Of a DNA stretch of 61,753 nt, positions 47,919 to 56,828 are shown in pieces. The stretch comes from JAAYHG01 sp012735455 (lineage in GTDB: Bacteria; Bacillota; DTU030; DUMP01), in assembly GCA_050951365.1 (NCBI GenBank), contig JBMNIX010000016.1:1-61753 (forward strand), in the 5' to 3' direction. Every line of letters begins with the position of its first letter. Within the stretch, counting starts at the first letter, position 1. The notes under the pieces are model-generated. The model was not told the origin of the DNA and searched no databases. It saw only the letters and a program-made list of their open reading frames with translations. The position numbers and the translations under genes were made by a program.

Positions 47919-48902
47919 CTAATACAGCAGTGCCTCCAAGAACTCTTCATTTGTAAGCCCGCTGACGTATTGGGAGACATCGCAGCCGCGCAGCCGCTCC
48001 GCTATAACATCTTCTTTCAGCCGGGCACCCTTGAACATGTTTTCCAACTCTGGAATCCCATCACCAAAGAAGTCACCATAGATATGGATGTCCTGGATTA
48101 TGCCTCGTTCAACCTGGAGCAAAAGGGATATCTGCCCTGCACCAAAACGCCTTTCTTTCCTAACATTGTACTGAGGTGACTGGCCAAAGTTCCATTCCCA
48201 GGTGGCATACTTCTGGTCCCTGAGCTGATTGATGGCCGCCATATCCTCAGCAGTAAGTTGGTATTCCTCATATCCCTCTGGGCCAAACAAGGATCTCAGC
48301 AACAGCCCTTCGAACTCACGCAAGGATACTGTACCTTTCAAGTAATCAGCTATGTTGACCACTCGACTCCTTACCGACTTAAAACCCTTGGATTCATATT
48401 TATCCTTGTTGACAGTTAGAACTTGTTGGATTACATCTAAGTCCGAATTAAAGAGCAGGGTACCGTGATGAAGAATCCGGCCACTGCGGATGTACTGGGC
48501 ATTCCCAGAAAACTTTCTCCCCTCAATGGTCATGTCGTTGCGGCCGGTACGCTCGGCTGGAATCCCTAGCTCGTTTAGTGCGCTGACAACACGGTCGGCG
48601 AACTTACTCAAATCAAACTGCCCGCCAAATTCATGATCCGCTATGAACGTAAAGTTAAGATTGCCAAGGTCGTGGTACACGGCCCCGCCACCCGACATCC
48701 GGCGCACCACTTGAATCCCGTGCTCCCGCACAAACTCGTGGTTGATCTCTTCCATGGTGTTCTGATGTTTGCCCACTATAACAGCGCTCTTGTTTTGCCA
48801 TAGTAGAAAACACTCTTGTCCTCTAGGAATCTTGGTGAACATGTACTCCTCAAAAGCTAGATTAAAGGTGGCATCGGTGCTTATCCCATGAAGATACAGC
48901 AT
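47919..48902 (-). CDS. lplA: Lipoate-protein ligase A
   Basis: Attaches free lipoate to lipoyl domains (glycine cleavage H protein, 2-oxoacid dehydrogenases) via lipoyl-AMP. 327 residues. Motifs: NLAFEEYMF, VIVGKHQNTMEEIN, RRMSGGGAVYHDLGNLNFTFI (about 67-87; RRxSGGGAVxHD is diagnostic), GRNDMTIEGRKFSGNAQ (catalytic Lys, about 133-149), HHGTLLFNSDL. The C-terminal accessory domain is present. ATG 48902. Single gene; the next genes on this strand lie about 500 bp upstream. Confidence 0.94.
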   Translation of the reverse strand: MLYLHGISTDATFNLAFEEYMFTKIPRGQECFLLWQNKSAVIVGKHQNTMEEINHEFVREHGIQVVRRMSGGGAVYHDLGNLNFTFIADHEFGGQFDLSKFADRVVSALNELGIPAERTGRNDMTIEGRKFSGNAQYIRSGRILHHGTLLFNSDLDVIQQVLTVNKDKYESKGFKSVRSRVVNIADYLKGTVSLREFEGLLLRSLFGPEGYEEYQLTAEDMAAINQLRDQKYATWEWNFGQSPQYNVRKERRFGAGQISLLLQVERGIIQDIHIYGDFFGDGIPELENMFKGARLKEDVIAERLRGCDVSQYVSGLTNEEFLEALLY

Positions 48903-49398
48903 TTAGTGTTGCCCCCTGGTCTCTACCCTTGTTTTGGTTTATATTCTATCACGCTGTGCATGCACCTGCACATGGACTTACACTGCAATTTCCCTTGCGA
49001 AGGTCTCTATTCCCCCAAAAGCCTTGGTACGTCCACCCTATCTTTTCCCGGCACATTTGCCCACTGCAGCCACTTTTGCACACTTATCGGTAATCAATGT
49101 AAATCAGTTGCCTCAAGGGTCTATAACTATTGCTTTTATTTGGTTGGCTTTCCCTCTCTATTAAACGCAACAAGTGTAGCACACCCCACTTCCCTAAACG
49201 AGAACTGAGTACTTTTAGGGAGCAGGTCTTTTGAACGTAAAGAATGCGTACCACACCAAATAAAGGGACCTGCCAGGAGAACCGTCCCCTTGACAGGCCC
49301 CCTTGACAGGCAAAGGGACCTGCCAGGAGAACCGTCCCCTTGACAGGCCCTTGACAGGCCGACGGACCCTTGACAGGACCCTTGACAGGCTCGGAGGG
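48903..49398. other. Intergenic region with short direct repeats
   Basis: About 500 bp with no convincing gene. The distal part (49262-49390) is a cluster of short direct repeats described separately. The rest shows no promoter or structured RNA I can defend. Confidence 0.5.
49262..49390. repeat. Clustered short repeats: CCTGCCAGGAGAACCGTCCCC element and TTGACAGG array
   Basis: ACCTGCCAGGAGAACCGTCC (followed by CC) occurs at 49268 and again 50 bp later at 49318. TTGACAGG occurs six times, at 49290, 49303, 49340, 49351, 49370 and 49382. A one-base variant of the first element is at 58041. These GGGGACGGTTCT-type elements are an intergenic repeat seen in several Firmicutes genomes; role unknown. 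Confidence 0.75.
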
Positions 49399-50016
49399 TT
49401 ATGAGGTTGAGTCTTGTTCCATCTGTGCTAAGACTAACTGAAATACCTCGTAGGGCTGAACTCCCACTACTGCATAGTTGTCGTTGAAAACATAGGTTGG
49501 AACATCTTCAATGCCCAGATCCTGGGCCTTTATTGTCCATTTTTCGAGGGTTGCGTTGTAGGCACCACTTTCAGTTAAACGCTGCATCAAATCTGCATTC
49601 AATCCTACGTCTTCGGCTGCCGCCCGCAACACGTCCCAACGGCTAATGTCCTGTCCCAACCCGAAAAACCGGTGAAACACCGCCCGATGAAACTCAAAAA
49701 GTTTACCTTGCTCCCGAGCATGCTCTGTGGCTAGCAGGGCACGTAAGGTGGAGATCATACGGTCGGGGAAGGTTATGGGCATACCCAACGCCTGAGCCAT
49801 CTCCCTAACACGATTAATCATGGGAACTAAGCTCTGGCGTTTCTCGGTTGAAAACTCCTCACCATCGAGGGGTGTCTCTGGATGCAAAAGGAAAGGCCGC
49901 CAGTCCACTTCCGCCCCTAATTCAGATCGCAGTTGGGTGACCACACCTTGGCCAACGTAGCACCAGGGTCAAACGTAATCATAGTAGACAGTCAGTCTCA
50001 GCGGTTGTTTGGTCAT
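49399..50016 (-). CDS. DsbA/FrnE-family oxidoreductase with selenocysteine (UPWC motif, in-frame UGA)
   Basis: Thioredoxin-fold protein of the DSBA/FrnE (2-hydroxychromene-2-carboxylate isomerase-like) group. ATG at 50016 has GGAGG 8 nt upstream. Codon 16 is TGA (49971-49969) and the frame continues to 49399, giving 205 residues. The start reads VYYDYV-U-P-W-C-YVG, so UGA replaces the first Cys of the CPWC active site, exactly where FrnE proteins have Cys. Later family features are present: FEFHRAVFHRFFGLGQDIS and cis-Pro region GIEDVPTYVFN. A GGU lies 22-24 nt after the UGA in a possible weak hairpin. It is 48 bp after GrdB on the same strand. A shorter frame without the active site would begin after the UGA and make no sense for the family. 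A plain nonsense mutation of a Cys codon is the alternative. Confidence 0.85.
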
Positions 50017-50064
50017 GACGGCCACCTCCAGGTATTTTAGACAGGTTTTCTAGACAAGAATCGG

Positions 50065-51375
50065 CTACTTAAACAGGCGCGGGCCTTCAACATCTGTCTG
50101 CAGGGCCTCAAGGGCTTTTCGTACAAGGGAACGACGCAGCTCTCTCTCTTCTTCGGGTGCCATTGCTGCATCTCCCACTGGGTGGATTATACCGTGTGCC
50201 TGGACAATGCGGTTACTATTAGCCATGGCAGCGATATTGGGCAGGCTGGTGATCTGGCTTACAGGGATGCCAGCCCGCTCGATTTCCTTAGCCAACGTTG
50301 CACCGCAACGCGTACTGGTTCCTCAGGTAGAGGTTAGAATTACTGCATCGACACCGTCGGCTTTGAGGCGCTCTGCTAGGGCACTACCTATCTTTTGTGA
50401 GTATTCGATGGTGGTTGCCACGCCAGTAGTAGAGTAAAGCGTTGGATTGAGTTTGCGGACAACACCGCGCGCTTCTAACTCCCGCAGCACATCCAGAGGT
50501 ACCAGCCGCATAGGATCATCGTTAACCTCACTGGTATCATAGCCGGTGTGATTCGCGTAGAACTCCCCGCCTTTGAGGTGATCGCGCTCGCTGATATCAA
50601 TAGTAACATATTTCGTGGCAGCCATCCACTCGAGCTTGTCGGGGTTGCCCTGCGGCACCAAACCGCCATCGGTTACCAGGGCAATATTAGCCTCATTCAG
50701 CTTCTTCACAGCAGGGGCAGGCTTCACTTGATCAAAAGTGGCCAGCTTGAGCTCCGGTTCAATAGGTTCCCCTCTGAATTGAGCCAAGAGCATATCTACT
50801 GCACGTTCAGGCGCCTTCTTGTCGGAAAGCTCATTAACCAAGAAGCCGTGACTGAAGTAGCCCTCTTCACGCGGTTTCCCAACCCGCTCTTTATTCACCA
50901 GCTTTATCCCTAGTTTTGCCATTCTGTGGATTATCTCGGGTAGGTTCTTACTGGTGGAACCTGTCTCGATAATGTATACTTTTTCTCTATACAGGCCGAC
51001 GCCTGGATTCTCGTTATACATTCCTGTTACCGCAGGGATACCCAACCTCTCCTGTACCGCCTGACAGAGGGCACCGGCAGCCATACCATAACGTCCTGCA
51101 TTAAAGGCTGGTCCGGCAATAACAAGGTCTGGCTCATAGGGCCTAATAAGCTCGATCATGGTATCAATAGCTTCTTCCAGGTGCTCACCCACGTAATTGT
51201 CACCGCAGATTACAGTGGCTACCACTTGGCCACCGTCCCCTAGTTCTTTCTGGGTAGCTAGGCCAAGACCCACTGGACCCTCTTTAACATGCGGTTCTAC
51301 AAACGCTTTCTCCTCTCCGCCCAACTGGCCGAAAAACTGATTCACGTACTGTACCACTCTTAAGGGCTTTAGCAT
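50065..51375 (-). CDS. grdB: GrdB-family selenoprotein (glycine/betaine/sarcosine reductase component B, Sec subunit)
   Basis: The substrate-binding selenoprotein subunit that, with a GrdE-type partner, cleaves C-N bonds of amino acids such as glycine or betaine and passes a carboxymethyl group to selenoprotein A. 436 residues with Sec at 351. N-terminus VVQYVNQFFGQLGGEEKA and the middle (ICGDNYVGEH, AGPAFNAGRYGMA) match. The frame reaches TGA (50325-50323) after VILTST and continues GTSTRCGATLAKEIERAGIPV, the GrdB Sec site STUGTxTRCGA, to a TAG at 50065. Downstream of the UGA lies a perfect 6-bp stem with a GGU loop. AGGAGGG precedes ATG 51375. Substrate type (glycine, sarcosine, betaine or other) is not decided by sequence. 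Confidence 0.95.
50296..50310 (-). promoter_or_regulatory. Bacterial SECIS-type hairpin of grdB
   Basis: In the mRNA, 12 nt after the UGA, CGTTGC-GGU-GCAACG forms a perfect 6-bp stem with a GGU triloop, matching the position and loop of bacterial selenocysteine insertion elements bound by SelB. Confidence 0.85.
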
Positions 51376-51423
51376 TAGAATTCATCCCTCCTATCTCAGT
51401 TTCACCAATCCCAGCAACCATTG

Positions 51424-52719
51424 CTAATATTCCACTTCAACCATATAGGTGTTCCCTAGCTGGCCACTTTGGCCCATAATGGCAGAACGCAGCCGCATCA
51501 ACTCTCCATCAGCCCCCGGAGCAAGGTGTCCAATGGTCCTTCCTACCGGCGGTAGTATTATTTGTTCGTTGATGTTGGAGGTGTTGACTATTGCCCCCGC
51601 TCGCTCATCACTAAAGAGTATACCGTTGACCCTGTACTTGCCGTCAGGCGAACGAGCAGCGATATCATCCAGTATCAGAACTGACTTAATACCTAGTTCA
51701 TGGCCCTTCTTGGCAAAGTTAGCCACATCCATTTGTGGCGAACCCCCTGGTGCCTTGGTCAGTATCGCTCCATTGGCACCAAGTGTCAGGGCTAACTTGA
51801 TGGCCAGGTTGGTTTGGGAGTCCACCGCAAATTCTTCAACCTGAGCCACTGTGGGAATTACACCCAGGAAGCAAATGTCTTTCCCATGCCGGCGGTAGAG
51901 CTCCAGTATGACCGGGTGGTTTTGAATCTCATAGGTATCCATTGAGGCCGGAGAGGAGAGATTGGCATTCAGGTAACTGTTGACAACTGCTCCATCCAGG
52001 AATTCGTTCGGATGCATTAGCACCGAAGGCAACCAGGAAAATGCTTGCCCGTATATGATGGGTTCGTTCTTAAAGAAGTAACGGTAGAAATTGAATACAT
52101 ACACCACCCGCGGCAAGTCCTCCATATCCTTGGTTACTTCCGAAAGAGGCGGAAGCTCGTACACTTCCTCTTCATCCGGTTCCAACCCACGGCAGGCCTG
52201 TGCCAGGTAAACGGCAGCTTTGATAGCCGCTACCTTAGAAGCAATCTTAAACTCAGGCGTGGTTGGGTCAACGCCGGCGGCAGCGTACGGTATCACACAG
52301 ATATTATGGGTACGCCCATACGGGCTGACCTCCGCACCAGGACCGCTCATATCAATGACATTGCCGGCGCAGTCATGCATAGCCCCGCAGTTGTTGCCAC
52401 ACTGATCCACCAGTACAACCGCCGAGCCGCTTAGCACATCTGTGCTGCCATTACCGACAATGGTCACTGTCTTGTTCAGGATTCCAGGGAAATCGCCCCC
52501 ATCCAATCTGGCACGGGGTTCAATAATGTCAGCCACTTGAAGGATACGTACACTCTCACCCGGACGGGCTAACTGGATATCCACTTTCTCGAAACGTTTT
52601 TCTTCTTCAAGAAGCGATGTTAGCTCCTCTCGATTAATCCAAAGAGCCCCATTCCGGAACTCAGTCTTAGTGCCGAAGTTCACTTGGTTTACCTTGAACT
52701 TTCTCAGTGTCAGTCTCAC
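51424..52719 (-). CDS. GrdE/GrdG/GrdI-family component B proprotein homologue, atypical
   Basis: Partner subunit of GrdB. 431 residues, normal length. Family segments: MRLTLRKFKVNQVNFG start, ILQVADIIEPRARLDGG, IDMSGPGAEVSPYG, and FLDGAVVNSYL. In studied GrdE the chain is cleaved before a Cys in this last region to form a pyruvoyl group; here residues about 247-258 (NSYLNANLSSPA) contain no Cys, so that processing looks impossible. Instead there is a Cys cluster C-x3-C-x5-C at 107/111/117. GTG 52719 overlaps the MFS stop by 4 nt (GTGA), so it is translationally coupled to the transporter. GrdB follows after 48 bp. Confidence 0.88.
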   Translation of the reverse strand: MRLTLRKFKVNQVNFGTKTEFRNGALWINREELTSLLEEEKRFEKVDIQLARPGESVRILQVADIIEPRARLDGGDFPGILNKTVTIVGNGSTDVLSGSAVVLVDQCGNNCGAMHDCAGNVIDMSGPGAEVSPYGRTHNICVIPYAAAGVDPTTPEFKIASKVAAIKAAVYLAQACRGLEPDEEEVYELPPLSEVTKDMEDLPRVVYVFNFYRYFFKNEPIIYGQAFSWLPSVLMHPNEFLDGAVVNSYLNANLSSPASMDTYEIQNHPVILELYRRHGKDICFLGVIPTVAQVEEFAVDSQTNLAIKLALTLGANGAILTKAPGGSPQMDVANFAKKGHELGIKSVLILDDIAARSPDGKYRVNGILFSDERAGAIVNTSNINEQIILPPVGRTIGHLAPGADGELMRLRSAIMGQSGQLGNTYMVEVEY

Positions 52720-53993
52720 AGTCGTCCCCCCGTTTGAATTTGTTTAGAACTCATTTTGGTTGTCCGTGGCCCCGCCATCAGGGAAATAATTGTGGCACTG
52801 ATAGCGCTGGCTATAATCCCCATGAACATTGCTGACTGTAAGGTTCCAGTTGAGTCAGCAATACCGCCACCAATAATCGGGCTCACCGCAGAGGCTATAC
52901 TGAAGCAAGCCGCACACAAACCAAAACTAGTGCCGAGTACATTCTTCGCAAAGTAGTCGGCCTGGATAGCATTGATCATGACCACAGGGCCTGAGCCACC
53001 AAAACCAAAGAGCAAAGCCCCCAGCGATGCTATGGACGGTACTTGACCACCTATTGCAAAAAGCAGGATGCCCGCGCCAAGAATCCCCATACTCATGCCA
53101 AAAACATAACGTTTCGCTAAGCGGTCACCAACAGCTCCCCAAAACAAACTGGCTACTAAGCCACTGATACCCGTCAGGGCTATGATCTTGCCTGCCGCCG
53201 CGGGATCCCAACCAATCTCTTGAAAATAGCTAGATAGAAAAGTGAGTACACCTGTATATGCCACACCAAAGAGGAAATATGATCCCGCGATTTGATAAAA
53301 TGCCTTGTCTTTGAGTACCTTTAAGACACTCTCTTTACCCCACGGACTTCCTTTAGGCGCTGCTCTTAGTGCCTCTAGCTCGGCTTCTGTAGCCCCGAGT
53401 GGAGTTAAACCTTTGCTGGCTGGTGAATTAACCAGAAAGAAGAACTCTACCGCCAGGATGCCAAGAACTATGATGGCTTCAGTTCGCCAAATCACATTAT
53501 AGGGGCTATTTGCGAGAACCACGGGAACAACAAACCCTGCTACGATCGTAACGACAGTGGCCGCAGTGGTAGCAATGCCGATAGCTGTAGCCCTTCGGCG
53601 CTGGCCAAACCACCGTGACAGAAGCGGGGCTGGCAAAATAAATAGCGCTGCAGCCCCCATACCAGCAACACCAAATCCAAGGGACAAACCGGACACAGCA
53701 GTCGCCGCCGACATAATAAAAAACCCTGCGGCAAGCAGCGCTAGCCCACAGAGAGTAACTGCCCGTGTCCCGAGTTTGTCTGTAAGAGTACCCCACACAA
53801 TCCTCATCACTGTGTCAGCCCAAAAAAAGCACGAGATAACAGTGGCCATTACCACATGGGAAATCCCTAGTGTTTTTTCCATGGTTGGCACAACATAGGG
53901 GTAGACAAACCTAATAAGTCCAACGCCCATAAAGCCCAGCCAGGTCGCAGCAAGAATTACCCATGCATAGTGGTAGCGGGGTGTGCGACTCAT
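52716..53993 (-). CDS. MFS transporter of the GrdE-GrdB operon
   Basis: About 425 residues, 12 helices in two six-helix halves joined by a cytoplasmic loop with a charged segment (about 195-225). The A-motif-like GTLTDKLGTRA lies between helices 2 and 3. Resembles OFA/oxalate-formate and other small-organic-acid MFS carriers. I start it at ATG 53993 (GGGGAGG 7 nt upstream) and not at the in-frame start at 54038. First gene of the operon with GrdE-like, GrdB and seleno-DsbA genes, so it probably imports their substrate or exports the product. Confidence 0.88.
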   Translation of the reverse strand: MSRTPRYHYAWVILAATWLGFMGVGLIRFVYPYVVPTMEKTLGISHVVMATVISCFFWADTVMRIVWGTLTDKLGTRAVTLCGLALLAAGFFIMSAATAVSGLSLGFGVAGMGAAALFILPAPLLSRWFGQRRRATAIGIATTAATVVTIVAGFVVPVVLANSPYNVIWRTEAIIVLGILAVEFFFLVNSPASKGLTPLGATEAELEALRAAPKGSPWGKESVLKVLKDKAFYQIAGSYFLFGVAYTGVLTFLSSYFQEIGWDPAAAGKIIALTGISGLVASLFWGAVGDRLAKRYVFGMSMGILGAGILLFAIGGQVPSIASLGALLFGFGGSGPVVMINAIQADYFAKNVLGTSFGLCAACFSIASAVSPIIGGGIADSTGTLQSAMFMGIIASAISATIISLMAGPRTTKMSSKQIQTGGRL

Positions 53994-54038
53994 CTTGTAA
54001 CCTCCCCTTCCTGCAGTTTCCAGTCTCGCCAAGGACAC

Positions 54039-54349
54039 CCAAAGACCAGGTCTGAGAATCTACTAGCGTGAGAGCTGGAGCCCCCTATCCAAACTTACCC
54101 CCTTTCCTATTTATAATTTCCTTTTGTTTACATATTCCATATTGACTTACTTTTCACCTTCCATGACCTTATTAAAATTTTATGCTGCCCGAGTTTCAAC
54201 CCTTAATGACAACCGATACCTCCTCAGCTATTCACAGACGTGAATCCTACGACAAGCTACGGCTTGTCTCTTGAATGTTCCCTGGTAAGAGACATATATG
54301 TAATTGACCTGGCTGCCAAAAAAGTCTGCCTCAACTACCACGCTCCTTC
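54039..54349. other. Intergenic region upstream of the MFS-grd operon and FapA-like remnant
   Basis: About 310 AT-rich bp. It should hold the divergent promoter of the grd-type operon. An open frame at 54240-54425 overlaps the remnant gene in another frame and is not recognisable. Confidence 0.4.
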
Positions 54350-55406
54350 TTGGGTTTGTTTCGTTTTCCGGGTTTGTATAAGATTCACCGGAAAAGGATT
54401 TCTGAGGAAAGCAATACCGTTGTAGCTTGCAACGGCTATGCTAATATTCGCAACAGTAACGGCTTTATCGAGGTTGGTGTTACGGACATCCATGTCCACC
54501 TGGGAGATGTAAATCTTAGAACGGGAAACCTTCGTTTTGCAGGAGACGTAATTGTGCTGGGAACTGTTTCGCAAAATGCGATGGTTGATGCAAAGGGGTG
54601 GGTTACGATAAAGGGTAACGTCAATGAGACCATTGTCTCTGCTGAAAAAGGAGTGCTTATAGCACGGTCATGTCGTGGCATCAAAGATTTGGGCAGACCG
54701 ATTCTCCTGCTTTGTTGGCCAAGCGCTGGAATTACTGGAACCACTGGAAAAACAACTGAATTTAGCATTACGGGGTCGCCAGCCTGAGCGCGAATTCATC
54801 CAGGATTTCCAGGAAGCCCTAGAGAACTCAATCCAAGAATATGGTGATGTCGAGAGCCTTTATTTTGACGGGCCAGGTAATGCATCCCAATTGATTGCGG
54901 GCTGCCTGAATTTCTTGGGGGTTATAAGCCAGCATCCCCCTTATGTCATGGAAGAGGAAGGACTTCTTATTCATGACAAGATGGTTGCCTTCTTAGACCG
55001 GCTCAGGGCTATTAAACCCGAAAGCTACGCTACCGAAAGCTGTAGTATTACCCTGCGATCTGCTTGGAATAGCAGCCTTCATGCTGTTGGCGCGGTAACA
55101 GTAACAGATGCCAGGAGGGGTTGCTATGACTGCAAAGTGAAAGCGCAATCTGTGGTAATCGAGGGGCCTGTACGCAGGTGCCGGGTGGTATCACGGACAG
55201 ATATCAGGATTTATGGGGAGGTAGGTTCTCCCTTAACAGAAGAGGAGGTTGTCTTGGAGACCTCAGAAGCCGGACAGATAGAATTAGAAAGTGCTAACCC
55301 AGGTGTGGTCCTCATTTTTGGCTCATCGGCTTATCGTGTAGATGAGCCATTGGGCAAACGCTTGTTTTTCCTCGATCCCAATTCGAATACAGTTGTTAAT
55401 CTGTAG
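54350..55406 (+). pseudogene. FapA/DUF342-like polymerised-beta protein remnant
   Basis: Two overlapping frames form one broken gene. The first (54350-54787) contains a repetitive beta-helix typical of DUF342/FapA (VHLGDVNLRTGNLRFAGDVIV, GWVTIKGNVNETIVSAEKGV). At about 54680-54695 the continuation shifts by +1 to the frame ending at 55406 (helical QALELLEPLEKQ then more beta-repeats SVVIEGPVRRCRVVSRTDIRIYGEV). The N-terminal DUF342 domain of about 150 residues is missing and no ribosome site is evident. FapA-like proteins localise to the cell pole/flagellar or cytoskeletal assembly. Non-functional remnant or sequencing error. Confidence 0.7.
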
Positions 55407-55436
55407 TGCTGTGCATTGCCCGAGGATTTTCAGCAA

Positions 55437-56717
55437 TCACCCGGAAAACCCCGACCCATGACTAGCTCCCACCTGCTGTTTGATTCTTTCGGCTCCGGAA
55501 AAGGCGACTAAAACAAAGACTGCAGCCAAAATGGCCGCCAAGATAGCCAGGGTAAAAGCGGGATTATAGCTACCAAAGGCATCGAACAAGTAGCCAACAC
55601 AACTTACACTGCCAGCCCCGACCAGCATAACAACCATAGATATGTATGTGTAAAGGGTCGGGAAATCTCTGGTGCCGAAAAGATCTCTTGTGAGCTGTGG
55701 GCTTCCTACAATACTCAAAGCGGGACCAAAGCCGAAAAGAAGCAAGGCTATAAAAAGGCCTGGCAGGACTTGATTAGCTAAGATCATGAGCGTAAAGGAT
55801 AGACCAAGGCCAGTCAAAGCGCAGAGCACCCCGCGTTTGGCTCCAAAGCGGTCAATCAACCAGCCTAGGAGCGGCTTCGCTCCTACAGTTCCTAGCATCA
55901 TGCACGAAGATAAAGCAGCAATCTGCGCGGGTGCAAAGCCAAGAAAACCGATGAAGCTTGGTATGTGCTGTACAAACTTGTCCATGAAACCTATGCATGC
56001 TGCTGTAAAGACCAAGAACAAGTATGTACCACTTCTCAAAGCAACGGCTGCGGGTATACCAGCCTGAACCCCTTGCATGGCAGAAGGTTGTGTCTTAGGT
56101 TTAGCTTCCGCCCCGTACGGCTTAAGGCCCAGATCCTTGGGCTGAAATCTCAAGACAAAAATGGAAAAAGGCAGCACGAGACCCAGACTGGTCAGAGCCA
56201 GGGCAACATAAGCCGCCCGCCAATGGTAGTGTGCAATTATCATTGTTCCAATCGGACTTATTATGGCACCCCCTAAGCCAGAACACATGGAAGCGATGCC
56301 CATTGCCAGGCTGGCCTTTTCCTGAAACCAGTTATTGATTAGAATGGGAACTGGCAACGAGTAAATGTAGCCGCAACCAAACCCGAGGATGGCACCAGCT
56401 ATATACCATTGATAGACTCTAGTAAACGTAGACATTAGGCCAAACATGGAAGCTCCTATTAGAACCGACCCACTAATCAGCAGCCTGATGTCTACTTTCC
56501 TTATAACCCTGGTCACAAGAGGCATTGCCAAGGCGGATGCTAACGCTTGGAAAGTAACATAAAGGGAAATATCGCCCTGGCCAACGCCCAATTCTGTCGC
56601 TACAGGCCGAAAGAAAATACCGGCACAATACCCATAAATACCGTTAACCCCTGCTAGCATGAAGCAGCAAGAAAGCATGATAAGCCAGGCATAGTGAATC
56701 TTAGGCTTATTACGCAT
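55437..56717 (-). CDS. MFS transporter, OFA-type
   Basis: A 426-residue MFS carrier, 12 helices. Starts KPKIHYAWLIMLSCCFMLAGVNGIYGYCAGIFF; the segment GWLIDRFGAKRG between helices 8 and 9 is the A-like motif. Related in layout to the MFS at 52716 but clearly diverged. ATG 56717. Read in the same direction as the grd operon but separated by the FapA-like remnant; substrate unknown, likely a small carboxylate. Confidence 0.88.
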   Translation of the reverse strand: MRNKPKIHYAWLIMLSCCFMLAGVNGIYGYCAGIFFRPVATELGVGQGDISLYVTFQALASALAMPLVTRVIRKVDIRLLISGSVLIGASMFGLMSTFTRVYQWYIAGAILGFGCGYIYSLPVPILINNWFQEKASLAMGIASMCSGLGGAIISPIGTMIIAHYHWRAAYVALALTSLGLVLPFSIFVLRFQPKDLGLKPYGAEAKPKTQPSAMQGVQAGIPAAVALRSGTYLFLVFTAACIGFMDKFVQHIPSFIGFLGFAPAQIAALSSCMMLGTVGAKPLLGWLIDRFGAKRGVLCALTGLGLSFTLMILANQVLPGLFIALLLFGFGPALSIVGSPQLTRDLFGTRDFPTLYTYISMVVMLVGAGSVSCVGYLFDAFGSYNPAFTLAILAAILAAVFVLVAFSGAERIKQQVGASHGSGFSG

Positions 56718-56828
56718 CTGAGCACCTTCTTTACTATGTATGAGCCTCTCCCCTTATTCGATTTATGTTCTGCAACTCCTTTGAGAACAAGATTTCGAGA
56801 CTTTGCCGTTCCCCATCTCCATCCAGCA

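Noticed and set aside
49399..49944. DsbA-like frame starting after the in-frame TGA as a complete gene
   Set aside because: It would lack the active site and a ribosome site; the ATG at 50016 with GGAGG and the matching family N-terminus shows the gene begins upstream of the TGA.
50065..50295. Separate small ORF downstream of the grdB TGA
   Set aside because: Its sequence is the C-terminal part of GrdB continuing through the Sec codon.
54240..54425. Short ORF before the FapA-like remnant as its N-terminus
   Set aside because: Different frame and no similarity to the DUF342 N-terminal domain.
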